NCBI GenBank assembly: GCA_026214975.1
Contig: CM047808.1
Location: forward strand, 55,578,583-55,642,582
Direction: 5' to 3'
From: Gentiana macrophylla
Lineage: Eukaryota > Streptophyta > Magnoliopsida > Gentianales > Gentianaceae
Length of the DNA: 64,000 nt
In this document: positions 32,274-43,370 of the stretch, piece by piece
Layout: every line of letters starts with the position of its first letter
Position numbering within the stretch: position 1 is the first letter of the stretch
Translations under genes and position numbers: made by a program
Notes under the pieces: model-generated
What the model was told of the DNA's origin: nothing
The model's input: the letters and a program-made list of their open reading frames with translations, nothing else
Database searches by the model: none

Positions 32274-33485
32274 TGCCAAAATTCACTCTTGGACCATATT
32301 TTGCCGTATAGTTTGTCAGACAATGCTTATTCTTTGTCATATGTCTGGAACATCCATTGTCAAAGTACCAGACACCCTACAAAACTTAGTTAATGTGTTT
32401 TAGGTACCCAAAACTATTTGGGTCCATAGTGGTCAGTGGTAAGCATGACCCTTGGCATATTTCCATAAGGTCTTCTTTGAAAAGCATTACACTTTTGTTC
32501 ATATATGTATCCTACATTTCCATAAAATCTGACATTTGGTTGTGTAGGATTCACATATGATTTCTGGCCTTTTGGTACATAATGCTGTTTGAAGTGATTT
32601 TTATCGTTAGAAGCACACGCATAACCATAAGGCTGTTGTCTGTTAGGAATAGCCCTGTAATAGGAGTCTGCTGAGGTCCCTGCTGAGGTCTTAAATAAGT
32701 CCTCTGCTGAGTCCTCTACTGATTCCATTACTGAGGTTTTACCCTAGCATTATGGTTATGTCTATTGTTTCTAGCAGTAGGGGCATGAACATTCCAATCT
32801 TCATCAGTAGGGAACAATCTACCTTTCCTCCTGAGATAAGTATCCCTAGAATGATTAACATTTTTAGGTTTAGGATTCTTATCCTTGGAATATTTCTGAT
32901 TTTTGCCCTTTTGTGGTCCAAAGAGACTTAGCGCAAGCAGTCTCGCTATCAAGAGTCTAGAAGGGTCCAAAGAGCCCTACCCTTGGATTTACCCTTTTTT
33001 GTTGTATGCACGATTGATATTTTTGACTTCTGATTTTGCTTCTTTGAAGCATTCTCAGTAGGCTTTACTGCCTCAGCAACCCTTTTGGGAGTTGGATCCT
33101 GTGCAGGAACAAACTTATGACTAATTCTGGTACTGGGTTCAGTAGCCTTGCTGGATCCACCCTTAGTAGATTGGTGAGTTTCAAATCCAAGGCCTGTTCT
33201 ATCACCGTAAGGTTTTCCAGACTTGAATGCAGTGGTGGAACTAGATTGTGCAGCAGATTCAGCAGCTACTGAAGGTATAATAGACTTATGTTGAGTCTGT
33301 CCATAATATTTTTCCTTACCTTAGAGAATTCTTAATTCAACATTTAATCTTTGAATTTCTGTTTGAAGTGCTTCTTTTTTAGCCTTCACAATCTCATCAC
33401 CAGATTTTATTTTCCTCAGTTGATTAAGGATGGCATCCAAAGGCTCTTCACTGTCAGAAATTTTAGGATTTGAACCACAAGTAGA
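32274..33485 (-). pseudogene. Sire-6 gag C-terminus and protease start (minus)
   Basis: Read leftwards: gag tail with LDAILNQLRK and SGKPYGDRTGLGFETHQS, the KGRLFPTDEDWN motif (about 32830) shared by all Sirevirus copies here, NKNHFKQHYVPKGQK, then the protease start VWYFD with the same TAG just before it as in Sire-3. It is an inverted remnant of an older Sirevirus whose earlier gag lies at 40189-41111 and 54868-54985. Frames are broken in several places. Confidence 0.72.
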
Positions 33486-33559
33486 TTCCCAATCTACTAT
33501 CGGTCACTATACAGGCTGGTTATGAATCAATCAAAGCTGAGAAAGAAATTCTAATTTTA

Positions 33560-34500
33560 GAAGTCAAAAGATTGAAAGATGAGTTGAACACGTTAAAACT
33601 AAGCAGAAATCATAAGAGGAAGAATCAATATCAGCCTACTACATCAGTAGCAGCAACTGAATCTTTTGCTCAATCTAGTTCAACCACTGGATTCAAATCA
33701 GGTAAGCCATATAGAGATAGAGCTGGCTTAGGATTTGATACACAGCAAACTTCAAAGGGAGGAACGAGTAAGGCAACTGAACCTATTGCCAAAACTGGTG
33801 TTAAGTTCGTATCTGAACAATGTCCTCAAACTAAGAAGCATGTTGAACCAGTAAAACAAGTTCAACGTGAATCAAGTCAGTCACAGCGTCAATTTTCAAA
33901 GTAGTCAGCTATAAACAACAACAGATTCAACCAAAAAGGTAAATCAGCTGACATCATGAAAATCAAAAAAAGTAGATCAAATGATGAATCTATTAAAGCT
34001 AATCAGGCCAAGAACCAGAAAAACTTCAGTCAAAGTAAATCCAAGAATATCAATTATTTAAAGATTCACAAAGTCAAAGGGAAAGGTAGATTATTCCCAA
34101 CTGATGATGACTGGGATTTCTCTGGATCAACTATTAAAACTAATAGAAGCAATCATTTCAGACAGAAAACTTATCACAAGTTTCAGTCTCAAGGTCAGCA
34201 GAGGAATCATTTCACCCTCAAAGAGAAACCTCGATACCAAGGTCGAGATAGACCTCGATTACAAAAGAAATGATCGTTATTATTCATGTTTCAATAATAG
34301 GAAGCATCATGGCAATCAGTTTCAGTCAAATGACCTGAGAGATCATATAAATAAGACACAGTCCAAGCATAGACACTATGGGAGTGTGGCTTACATAAAT
34401 GAAAACAAGTGCAACAATATCCGAAAAATACCTAAAGGATATATTCCCAAGGTTGTACTGACAACTGACCCCATGGACCCCAACAGAGTTGGGTACCTAA
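33560..34500 (+). pseudogene. Sire-5 gag C-terminal region
   Basis: 33572-33904 carries a coiled-coil tail (KAEKEILILEVKRLKDELN just upstream in frame), then FKSGKPYRDRAGLGFDTQQ. A stop leads to 33956-34273 with KVKGKGRLFPTDDDWDFS; a shift to 34104-34562 gives the segment ending MDPNRVGYLKMFNLF. The SGKPYGDRxGLGF and GRLFPTDxDW motifs recur in every Sirevirus copy of the window and mark the region between zinc knuckles and protease. Confidence 0.78.
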
Positions 34501-34516
34501 AAATGTTTAATTTATT

Positions 34517-35188
34517 TTGCAGGATATATGGTACTTTGACTGTGGATGCCCAAGACACATGACAAAGAGCAATGACTGTCTAAGTAATTTTATTGCAAAA
34601 GATGGACCAAAAGTTAATTTTGGAAGTAAAGACAAACCTGGTTTCACTAGAGGTTATGGTAATTTGATCAGAAATGGACTCACAATAAAAAATGTATCTT
34701 ATGTAGAAGGATTTCATTACAATGTACTCAGTACCAGTCAATTCTGTGATATGGGATACATAGTTACATTTGACAAAGATTTCTACATTGTCGTCAGCGA
34801 AACATCATTTCAAGTTGTTTTAGCCGGAAGAAGAAAATAGAATATGTATGTTGTAGATTGGACTACAGCAGTTGCAGAAACTTGTTTACTTGTGTATACC
34901 AAATCAGAAGTCAGCTGGTTATGGCACAAGAAACCGAGTCATCTTAACTTTGATGACATGAACACCCTTGTCAAGAAACAGTTAGTAATTGGACTACCTG
35001 AGATTACCTACAAGAAGGATAGCTTATGTGATGCTTGTCAGCAAGGAAAGCAAACAAAAGCAAGTTTCAAGACTAAGTCTCAGCATTCTACTAATAAAGA
35101 TTTAGAACTAATGCATATGGACTTATTTGGACCTATCACACCAATCAGTATCAGTGGAATTCAAGATACACATGGGTTATTTTCTTAA
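34517..35188 (+). pseudogene. Sire-5 protease and pre-integrase zinc region
   Basis: 34517-34840 reads IWYFDCGCPRHMTKSNDCLS: the catalytic Asp-Ser-Gly is Asp-Cys-Gly here. NGLTIKNVSYVEGFHYNVLS follows. After TAG at 34838, 34844-35188 holds the zinc region (SWLWHKKPSHLNFDDMN, then CDACQQGKQTKASF) and the integrase core start HMDLFGPITP with the first catalytic Asp. A deletion near 35160 removes the middle of the core. Confidence 0.85.
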
Positions 35189-35262
35189 CAAAGAAAAGTG
35201 AAACCAAGCAAAGGCTTACAGAACTTCTCATAAGACTTCAGAATCAAAAGAGTGTCTTAGTT

Positions 35263-35847
35263 GTGAAGATAAGATCTGATAAAGGAACTGAATTCCTCAA
35301 CAAAGTGATTATCGAATACTGTGAAGAAAATGGTGTTTTACATCAACTTGCAGCAAAAACAACACCTCAACAGAATGGTGTAGCTGAGAGAAGAAATAGG
35401 ACACTCAAAGAAGCAGGAAGGACTATGATATGTGAAGCAAAACTGCCTGAAAGATGTTGGGCAGAAGCAGTTAACACAGCTTGCTACACACAGAACAGAG
35501 CTCTCATGAATAAGAGACATGAGAAGACACCCTATGAAATTTGGAATGGAAGAAAACCAAATATTTCATACTTTCATGGATTTGGAAGCAAGTGTTTTAT
35601 ACACAATAATGGAAAAGATCAACTTCATGTTTTTCAGCCCAAAGCTGATGAAGGAATATTACTGGGATATTCAAGTGTCAGCAAAGCATTTAGAGTATTG
35701 AACAAAAGGACACTTAAGCATGAGGAATCAATTCATGTAGTATTTGATGAACCAAACTTTCACGGTGAAGAAAACGAAAATGACTGCAACCGCTCATCCT
35801 CGCCACCGATTCTACGAAATCGGTTTATGTTGACATTGGAAGATTAA
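35263..35847 (+). pseudogene. Sire-5 integrase C-terminal part
   Basis: 194 residues: RSDKGTEFLN (second catalytic Asp), [20 protein letters not shown] (catalytic Glu), KTPYEIWNGRKPNISYFHGF and LGYSSVSKAFRVLNKRT. One of the better kept frames of the element. Ends in the integrase-RT linker. Confidence 0.88.
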
Positions 35848-36002
35848 GAGTTTCAGAATCATCAGATCAAGATCAACCTCAGTTTGCCACAACTGAACCA
35901 CCTACAGTTGAACAACATGATTTTGACCCAGTTCAAGATGATCGAGATGAAGAAAATCAAGAGCCAGTTTCTGAAGAACCAGTTCAATCGAATATAGATC
36001 CC

Positions 36003-36464
36003 TTGATGTATCCCTCAGTACATCAATGGATGAGGAATCACCCTGAAGAACAAGTGATTGGTGATACTCAAGCTGGTGTTCAAACAAGACATCAACTAGA
36101 TGCAATGATTGCATGTTTCCTATCTCAGTCTGAACCTAAAGAGATAGAAGAAGCTTTGAAAGATCCAGATTGGATATTAGCTATGCAAGAAGAACTGAAT
36201 GAATTTGAAAGAAATCAAGTATGTGAACTGGTAGACAAACCAGATCATGTAAACATCATTGGCACTAAATGGGTTTATAGAAACAAGCTTGATGAAGATG
36301 GGAATATCATCAGAAACAAAGCTAGACTTGTAGCTAAAGGATATTCTCAAGCTGAAGGCATAGATTTTGATGAAACTTATGCACTAGTTGCAAGACTTGA
36401 AGCAATCAGACTTTTTCTCGCCTATGCAGCTCATAAGTTATTCAACACTATTTGGAAAGACTAA
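36003..36464 (+). pseudogene. Sire-5 reverse transcriptase N-terminal fragment
   Basis: Contains [54 protein letters not shown] and [20 protein letters not shown]. It stops at about AAHK (36435), before YVDD, and passes into Gln-rich accessory-ORF sequence, so a deletion junction lies near 36440. Confidence 0.88.
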
Positions 36465-38284
36465 AGGCAGGTAATGCAGCAGAACAAACTACAGGTGCAT
36501 CTATACAAAGAATGGATACATCAACTGGAGATGTAGCTATATTCCATTCTAAGAAAGAATAGGCTTCTCAGCCTGGAGAAAAGAAGAAAACTATGTCTCA
36601 GCAGATAGCTGAACACAAAAGAGTCAAACGAAAGGCTGACTCAGAGAAAGTTAAGTCAGTTGGCAAATGTTTGTTCCCAAGTACTTTAAGTCAGTTAGCA
36701 CCAACTGAGGGGGAACAACAACTGACACCTGGAATCACTAGACAGGACGGTATAGCAACTGAAATTGTTTCTCGATTACAACAGACGATTTCAGAGAAAC
36801 AAGTTTCTGTTATACATGCTGATAAGGAGGAACAACAATTTCAGCAACAACCAGCTCAACAACAAGCTCAACAACCACCTCAGTTTTTCGAAGCTGACTG
36901 AATCATCAGGGTGATGAAGATGAAACTCAAAACTAAAGATTGTAGAGATGCTACTCTAGCAAGTGAAGAAAAGACATTGTTGGAAAAACTTGAAATCAAG
37001 GATTTATACACACTATTTCCTTTAAATGAGTTTCTCACTAATTGTTTCACAAGATTCACTGAGATAGCTAAACGAGGAAAATGAGCCACGTCATCAGTTT
37101 TAAATGATCAACAAAGAAGGATGATGACAAAGATGATGAATCGAAGAAAGAAGCTGATAAGGCTACAGATTTGCAAACTGAAATTCCTCCTCAAAATCAG
37201 CAAAAAGATTTGCCAGTTGGAAGTCAATCAACTGACAATCAGCAAACAGATGGAAAGGATGAGAATCAGCAACTCATGGTAATTGAAGATGATACTCAGC
37301 CTAAGATTCAACAAGAAGAAGCAATAGATCAATCTGAATTTTTGACAAAAGATGAAATGAGCAAAGTACAAGAAAATATGAAGATTATGCTCAACCAAAA
37401 GGATGCTTACAATGGCCCTCTGAAAAACATTTACTTGGATTATCGCAAGAAGACGGACGTCTCAGTCCACACCAAGTTGGATATTATTCAGAAATCATCT
37501 TCTAGCTCAGTACTGAAATTCTCAGTCTTAAGGAGAAACTTGAAGTCTCAACCATGGAAGATAGAGAGACATATGCTCAAGCACAATGGCATTTTAAATC
37601 AACGCATTTATGTGTTAGAAACTCAACTGAAAGAAGTGCTTGATTCTCAATAGTCTATCTCAGCAGACCAACATGCAACCCATCAATTGGTAAATCAATT
37701 GTATGATGCCAAAAAGGGAGAAGCTGAAGAAGAAAAGCTGAGATTACTTGACGAAAAGATCAAGCTGGAAGAAGAACTGAAGAAATACAAATCAAAAGCA
37801 GATCCTTATGTTCTTGTAAAAAGAACTAACTGACATAGAGCTCATTGAAAAATACAGTCAACCTAGAGAAATGAGAGCTACTTTAACAAAGGATTTGTGG
37901 ATGAAGTTTGTCAATGATCACAACAATGTCAAGCTGAATTACAAAGACAAAACGTATGAAGAATCTCTTGTCTACTTCTTATCTGACCAGTATCACAATC
38001 AAAGGATGGCACACTATAAGAAGATCAAGAAGATTGAAGAAAAGTTGCAGATCAGAGACAAAATTGAACAAATGAAAGCTGATGTTGCAGAATTTGAAAA
38101 CTACTACAATGATGAATCAGCTTTACCAAAGTTAGTCTTATGGAGAAAGTGGAAGCTTTCTAGTCAAGTAGACTACAACAAAACATTCTACAAGGAAGAC
38201 ATGAAGCTAGAAAAAGTGTTTCAGCTTCACGATAAGGAAAGGAAATTTGATCTAGTTACACAGAGAGCACAGAAAACAATTTAG
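36465..38284 (+). pseudogene. Sire-5 accessory ORF (ORF3), N-terminally truncated
   Basis: Three main frames: 36593-36901 (Lys/Arg cluster HKRVKRKADSEK, then QQQPAQQQAQQPP), 37171-37653 (Gln/Asp-rich, VIEDDTQPKIQQEEAIDQSE, then coiled coil), and 37871-38284 (RATLTKDLWMKFVNDH, KKIKKIEEKLQIRDKIEQMK, VLWRKWKLSSQVDYNKTF). It ends 135 bp before the polypurine tract. The position, after pol and before the 3' LTR, is that of Sirevirus env-like ORFs (family knowledge), but I see no signal peptide or membrane helix. Function unknown; NLS-like basic clusters and coiled coil are all that can be said. Confidence 0.65.
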
Positions 38285-38418
38285 CTCTTATTTCAGTTTT
38301 TACTAATGTGTAACTATTCCAATTTTTGCCTATCTTAATGAAATCCTGTTTCCAGTTTTACATTTTTTATTGTACTTATCTTTAAGATTTTCTTTTAAGG
38401 AGAGTTTTGGCATCATCA

Positions 38419-38431
38419 AAAAGGGGGAAAT
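38419..38431 (+). other. Sire-5 polypurine tract
   Basis: CATCATCAAAAAGGGGGAAA (38411-38430) next to TGTTGG is the Sirevirus-type polypurine tract context. Confidence 0.85.
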
Positions 38432-40188
38432 TGTTGGAAATAAAATTTATGTTTTGATGATAATTCATCATGTTTAATCAGTTATTATCTTAACCCCATT
38501 GATGAAGTGCTGAAACCAGCTGTTAGAGTGGAAAGCTAAAAGATGTCTAGAACTGAATGTATAGGTTTTACTAGAGTCTGATATTTGTATAGGTTACATC
38601 AGACAAGCACTGTATTAGACAGTAGTGTCGTGAAACTGAAAACTGGAAACTACTTAGAAACCTAGAAATCATCTAAAGAAACTGAAAAGGCAAGTCCTCG
38701 AAACTGACTCAGAATACACCAAGAACTGAAGCTCACTCAGAATTGAAGAAATTAAGTTCGCTGAGGGACACAGACTCAGTTATTGAAGCTTGAAGATTTG
38801 AGGGCTCAAACTCAGTTTATGAAGACCAAGTCGAAACTGTAAAGTTAGACTTCAGGCAAGCTTTGGTGACCTGAACTGACTTTATGGATCTTGTATGGAG
38901 AACTAAGAATCATAAGGAAAATGAATTCTTAGATGATATATACTTATGGTGTACTCTGGTTAAGTTAATTATAATCAGATGAAAAATTGGAGTACTGATA
39001 TTTGAAGAAGAGTAAAATCTCAGTTAATGCTCTAAGTCAGTCAAGAAACTGACAACTGACGAACTCAGTATAAAGCTGATCAGTAAGCTCATTTTTATAA
39101 GTCGGTCATCCAACAAACTGATAGTACATTCGAACGTTGTAAAAGAAGCAACCTTATTGGATGAAATACAGACAAGTCAGAACGGTCACAAAATATAGCC
39201 GTTACAAGATAGACGTTGATACAATTCGAATTCAAGCAAGATGAACGTTGGACCTTACACTATAAACAGAGGACTTTGCACCAATGATCAAACACGAAGA
39301 TTTATCTAAGAATTAACAAGATTACAAGCATTTTGTGCACTAGTCTCGTTTATTCGAATTGCTATCATCTTTGCACTAACAAGATCAATCAAGAATTTCT
39401 TCAAGTGTTCAAGCTACACAGAATTCATCTAGATTCAGACACTTTGAAGAACCACAAACAAGAATCAATTTATTGATTCTTAGCCCAACTTTGATTCTAC
39501 ATCAAAGGTTTAGACTTTGAAGCAATCCGGTGAAGGATTTGCCAAGGACAGTTGCATCAGCAGTCGGGTAGACTGTGTTTGTGGTGGTAGCTCGTGAAGA
39601 GGCATATGTAACCCTTCAAGGACCAGTGGATCAAGCATTTGAAGAGCAGCAATCCAACCTATTCTTTGACTATTTAGATAGTGAAGCTAAGATTAGCCAA
39701 GGACTATTGTTTAAGGCTTTTTGTAACAGCTCACCTCAAGAAGTTCTAGTGCAATTTTCCTCCTACACAACAACGGAAGAGAGGACTGACAGGATTACAC
39801 CACCTGGAACCTCTATAACTCTTGTTTTATTTATTTTACACATTTACATTCTGTTACTTATTTATTACAGCATTTATTATTGTTTCACAGCATACTGAAG
39901 AACTGACTGTTACACAACTCACAACTCACAAACTGACATTCACCAGAATTCAGTTTTACACACTCAGCTGTCACAGAGAATAACAAGATCAAGAAAAAGG
40001 CTAGAATTATATCCGCTGCCGGTTGACTCAGTTTTGTATAAGTCAGTTTGACTTAAACTCAGCTTTGTCAGCTCAACTCCACACAAGTTAAAACTGAACC
40101 TTAATTTGATTAAATACAGTTTTTGGTGACAAGTTTATTCATCCCCCCGCCCCTCTAAACTTGTGTTAGCCTTTCCCAGGGACCAACA
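38432..40188 (+). repeat. Sire-5 3' LTR (LTR-A)
   Basis: 1757 bp from TGTTGGAAATAAAATTTATG to CCCAGGGACCAACA. The 107-codon frame within (39575-39898) is not a known protein. 928 bp to its right lies an inverted LTR-A copy. Confidence 0.9.
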
Positions 40189-41111
40189 CTTTTCTGTTTC
40201 AAGTCAGGACAGTCAGGTTTGAAGTGTCCTGGTTTCTTGCAATGAAAGCACTAATAATCATTGTCTTTCTTGGATTCCTCCTTCTTCTTTTCACTTGATT
40301 TCTTGGTGAAATTCCTTGGAGAACCTCAACCTCCTTTCATCATTCTGATCTTTTTGCTCAGTAGTGCTATTTGCTCTTGCATTTCATGCAGTAGATCATC
40401 TTGACCACCTGATGATTCTTCTTTATGTGCAGCAGCCAATGCAGTAGTCTTTGGTTCTTCCTTTTCAGTATCAGAACCAAGTTTCTTACTGAATTCATAT
40501 GCTTTGAGATCTGAAAACAATTTGAAGGTATCATCTTCATGTAGTCTCCTGGACTCTTCTATGACAGTAACCTTCATCTCCTAAACTTCCTTTGCAGGGA
40601 GGGCTTCTAAGATTCTTGTATTGATCTCTTCTTTTGTATATACTACATTCAGCAGGGTGAGTTCATCCATGATAGCATTAAATCTTGAATCCATTTGCTC
40701 AATGGTTTCATTTGATTTCATTTTGAAATCTTGGAACTTTCATTTGGCTACACTGACTTTGTTTTTCTTTATAGCGTCAGTGCCTTCACAAATAAGTTGT
40801 AATTTTTCCCAAAGTTCCTTTGCAGTTTTGCAATCCTTCACTTTCATGTACATATTGCTATCCAAAGTTTTATAAAGGATATCAATAGCAATATTGTTGA
40901 GGTTTGCTCTTTTTCTATCTTCAGCACCCCATTCTCTTTTTGGCTTTGGAACATACTGAGTTTCATTACCCACTATTATGGTTTTTGTGATCTTCAGTGG
41001 TCCATCAGTCAGCACATCCATCATTTCATCATGTGTTGCAGCTAAATAAGCCTGTATATGACCTTTATACTCATCAAAACGATCTAAGGAGCACATCAAC
41101 ATAGTCCTAGC
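40189..41111 (-). pseudogene. Sire-6 gag, middle and N-terminal part (minus)
   Basis: 41102-40740 reads MLMCSLDRFDEYKGHIQAYL, DVLTDGPLKITK and KVKDCKTAKELWEKLQL. 40577-40326 reads LHEDDTFKLFSDLKAYEFSK, and near 40250-40205 a zinc knuckle CFHCKKPGHFKPDC, then Sire-5 cuts in. UBN2-type gag. Here the codon after RFDE is TAT (Tyr), whereas Sire-3 and Sire-4 have TAA. The gag start is on the other side of Sire-3, at 54868-54900. Confidence 0.85.
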
Positions 41112-41116
41112 ATACT

Positions 41117-42829
41117 TGTTGGTCCCTTGAAAAGGCTTTGGTTAAGTTTAGAGGGGGAGGGGGGTGAATAAACTTAACACTTAAAACGTTTGGAGTTAAC
41201 AAACTCAAGAACTTCAAGAGCTCTGCGATAGCTCGATGAGTCTGGCGACACTCAAACAATCTCTTGACTATTGACTTTACTGAATTTGTTGCAGCGGAAT
41301 ATATTTAAATTAAGCCTTATTACTTGTTGTTAAAATATGATACCAAGTATTAGATACTCAGTAGTGTATGTGTGTGATTCAGTTGCTAGTTCAGTAGGTT
41401 AATATGTTAAATATACTAAATGCAGAATATAAATGCAGAAAGTAAGTAGGCAGATTTTATAGTGGTTCTAGGTGGTGTAATCCTATCAGTCCACTCTTCT
41501 CATGTGATGTTGGAGGTAATTCACTAGAGATTCTTGAGGTAGCAGTTACAAAAATCCCTAAGTTGCTTGTCCTTCACCAATAACTTTGGCTTCACAAACT
41601 GAACACTTGGAACAGGTAGGATTGATGCTCCAAAGCCTTCCACTGGTCCTTGAAGGGTAGGATTGCCTCTTCACCAGCTCCACCACAAACAACAGTCCTT
41701 GACACCCAGAGATGCTTCTCTGTCTTCAGCAGATTTCTTCTAAAAGAAAGTTTGAATCAAGTAAGTGATTCAGCTTTTAGCAGCTTGATCAGGATGGTAT
41801 GATCAGCAGCTTGAGGTCTTCATTTGTGTAAACTTGATGTAGCTTGAAAGCAGATTACACTTGAAGAAGTTTACTGGATCAGTAGCTTTATGCTAAGTAG
41901 GGTCAGCAGGGTGATTCTTAGATAGAAATCTGATAGTTCAAGATTGATCCTTAATTTTCATCAAATATCATCACCTGTATCTGAATTAGGAGTCCTTTAT
42001 TTATAGGTAGGAATCTTTGTGACTTATGTTTGAAATTCAAACATAGCCGTTCACACTTGTCCTTTTCTTGACTTGCATTATGTCCCCGTTCATAGTACTT
42101 ACACTGTCAGAATGATTTTTGACAATTTACAGTCTTTCCACCCTTTGACTTGTATCCATTGGATAAAGCTTTGTTTCTTTCCAATGTCCATTTAATCTTG
42201 ACCATTGATTTGTTTGTTAAAATCAGAGGTTGTTAGCTGTCCCTTTCTTTGTAATCTTCCAATGTATCCTTTGATTAAATCGAAATATGTGTTCAGTAGG
42301 TTCCTGTGATTGTAAGTCTGCTGAAATGCATATCAATAAGCTATTCCAAGTTTGCTGTGTTTATAAAAACACTTCAGCTGACTTCTCTTATATCTAACTT
42401 TTTATTGTGAAGTTAGATTACACCATTTTGAATATAACTAAGTTCCAATCACCACTTAACTTGTGGAACTTAGACCTTGTACACAAGGTATATGTGATCA
42501 GTTTAGGTCATCATAGACTTCCCTAAATTCTGATTCCATATCCTTGACTTTAAACACTAAGTTTGATCCCTTAGCCTTCAATAACTGAGTTTGAGCCCTC
42601 AGCCTTCAGTCTTCAGCAGGTTCCTAAACTAGTCTACTGACTCAGGTACTCTCTCGATATAGGCAGTCTCATCATGAAAGTCACCGACCTTTTACAAAGG
42701 CTTGTTTGATCAAACCTATACAAGATCAAACTCTAATAAACCTATACATTTGATCTTTTTATCTTTTTATCTTTTCTCTATAATAGCTAGTCTGGCACTC
42801 ATCACTAAAACTTAAAAATAAGTCCAACA
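41117..42829 (-). repeat. Sire-3 3' LTR (LTR-A)
   Basis: 1713 bp, plus-strand ends TGTTGGTCCCTTGAAAAGGC and AAAATAAGTCCAACA, next to the polypurine tract on its right. Confidence 0.92.
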
Positions 42830-42844
42830 ATTTCCCCCTTTTTG
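42830..42844 (-). other. Sire-3 polypurine tract
   Basis: The minus strand reads CACCAAAAAGGGGGAAATTG into TGTTGG, the same context as Sire-5. Confidence 0.88.
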
Positions 42845-42992
42845 GTGATGATGACAATACCCTCCTTACAGCAAAGCAAAAAGATTAAGAACAAAACAGA
42901 ACAAATATAGTCATTTCTCATTATAATCACATCTGTTCAAAAAGTATTACAGTCTAGATTCAGCAAAGATAAAATAGATAAAGTATGCTGAT

Positions 42993-43370
42993 CTAGTGTC
43001 TTCTTTCTCTTTCTTCTCTTTCCTTCTCTTGCTGCTCATGATATGCTCTTATTTCTCTAACCATTTCTCTCATCCATTCATGTTCAATAAGAGAGAAATC
43101 AATGTGAGGATTCACTTCTTTCCACCATTTCCATGCCTCAGGTAGAGTAAGGTTGATCTGATGTACTATAAAGCCTAAACGCATGTATACTTCTTTGAAT
43201 TCATTCAGTGATTCCTTTGCTGATGTGGTAGGAAGACTTCTTCCACCTCTACCACCTCTTCCACCTCTGCCACCTCTGGATCTCATGGATTTGACTCTTG
43301 CTTCCCAAAACTTCAAACCCAAAAAGGAGTTCATCCCTTCATGAAAGCACTTGTCATGATAAGGTCTCAT
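42993..43370 (-). pseudogene. Sire-3 ORF3 C-terminal segment with RGG array
   Basis: 125 residues. Residues about 28-42 are SRGGRGGRGGRGGR, four to five RGG units of the type that binds RNA or is Arg-methylated in other proteins. A Trp-rich helix (TLPEAWKWWKEVNPHIDF) and a Glu/Arg-rich coiled-coil end (EQQEKEREERERRH) follow. Ends about 150 bp before the polypurine tract. Sire-5 ends its ORF3 in a similar way with a Trp-containing segment and coiled coil but no RGG. Confidence 0.6.

Larger units (their letters stand above)
33486..40188 (+). mobile_element. Sire-5, 5'-truncated Sirevirus-like copia with 3' LTR
   Basis: Gag C-terminus, protease, integrase, partial RT, accessory ORF, polypurine tract and 3' LTR in order on the plus strand. 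Missing are the 5' LTR, primer site, most of gag, part of the integrase, the catalytic half of RT, all of RNase H and the start of the accessory ORF. It lies between two parts of Sire-6 gag, so it probably inserted there and was then trimmed. Confidence 0.85.
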
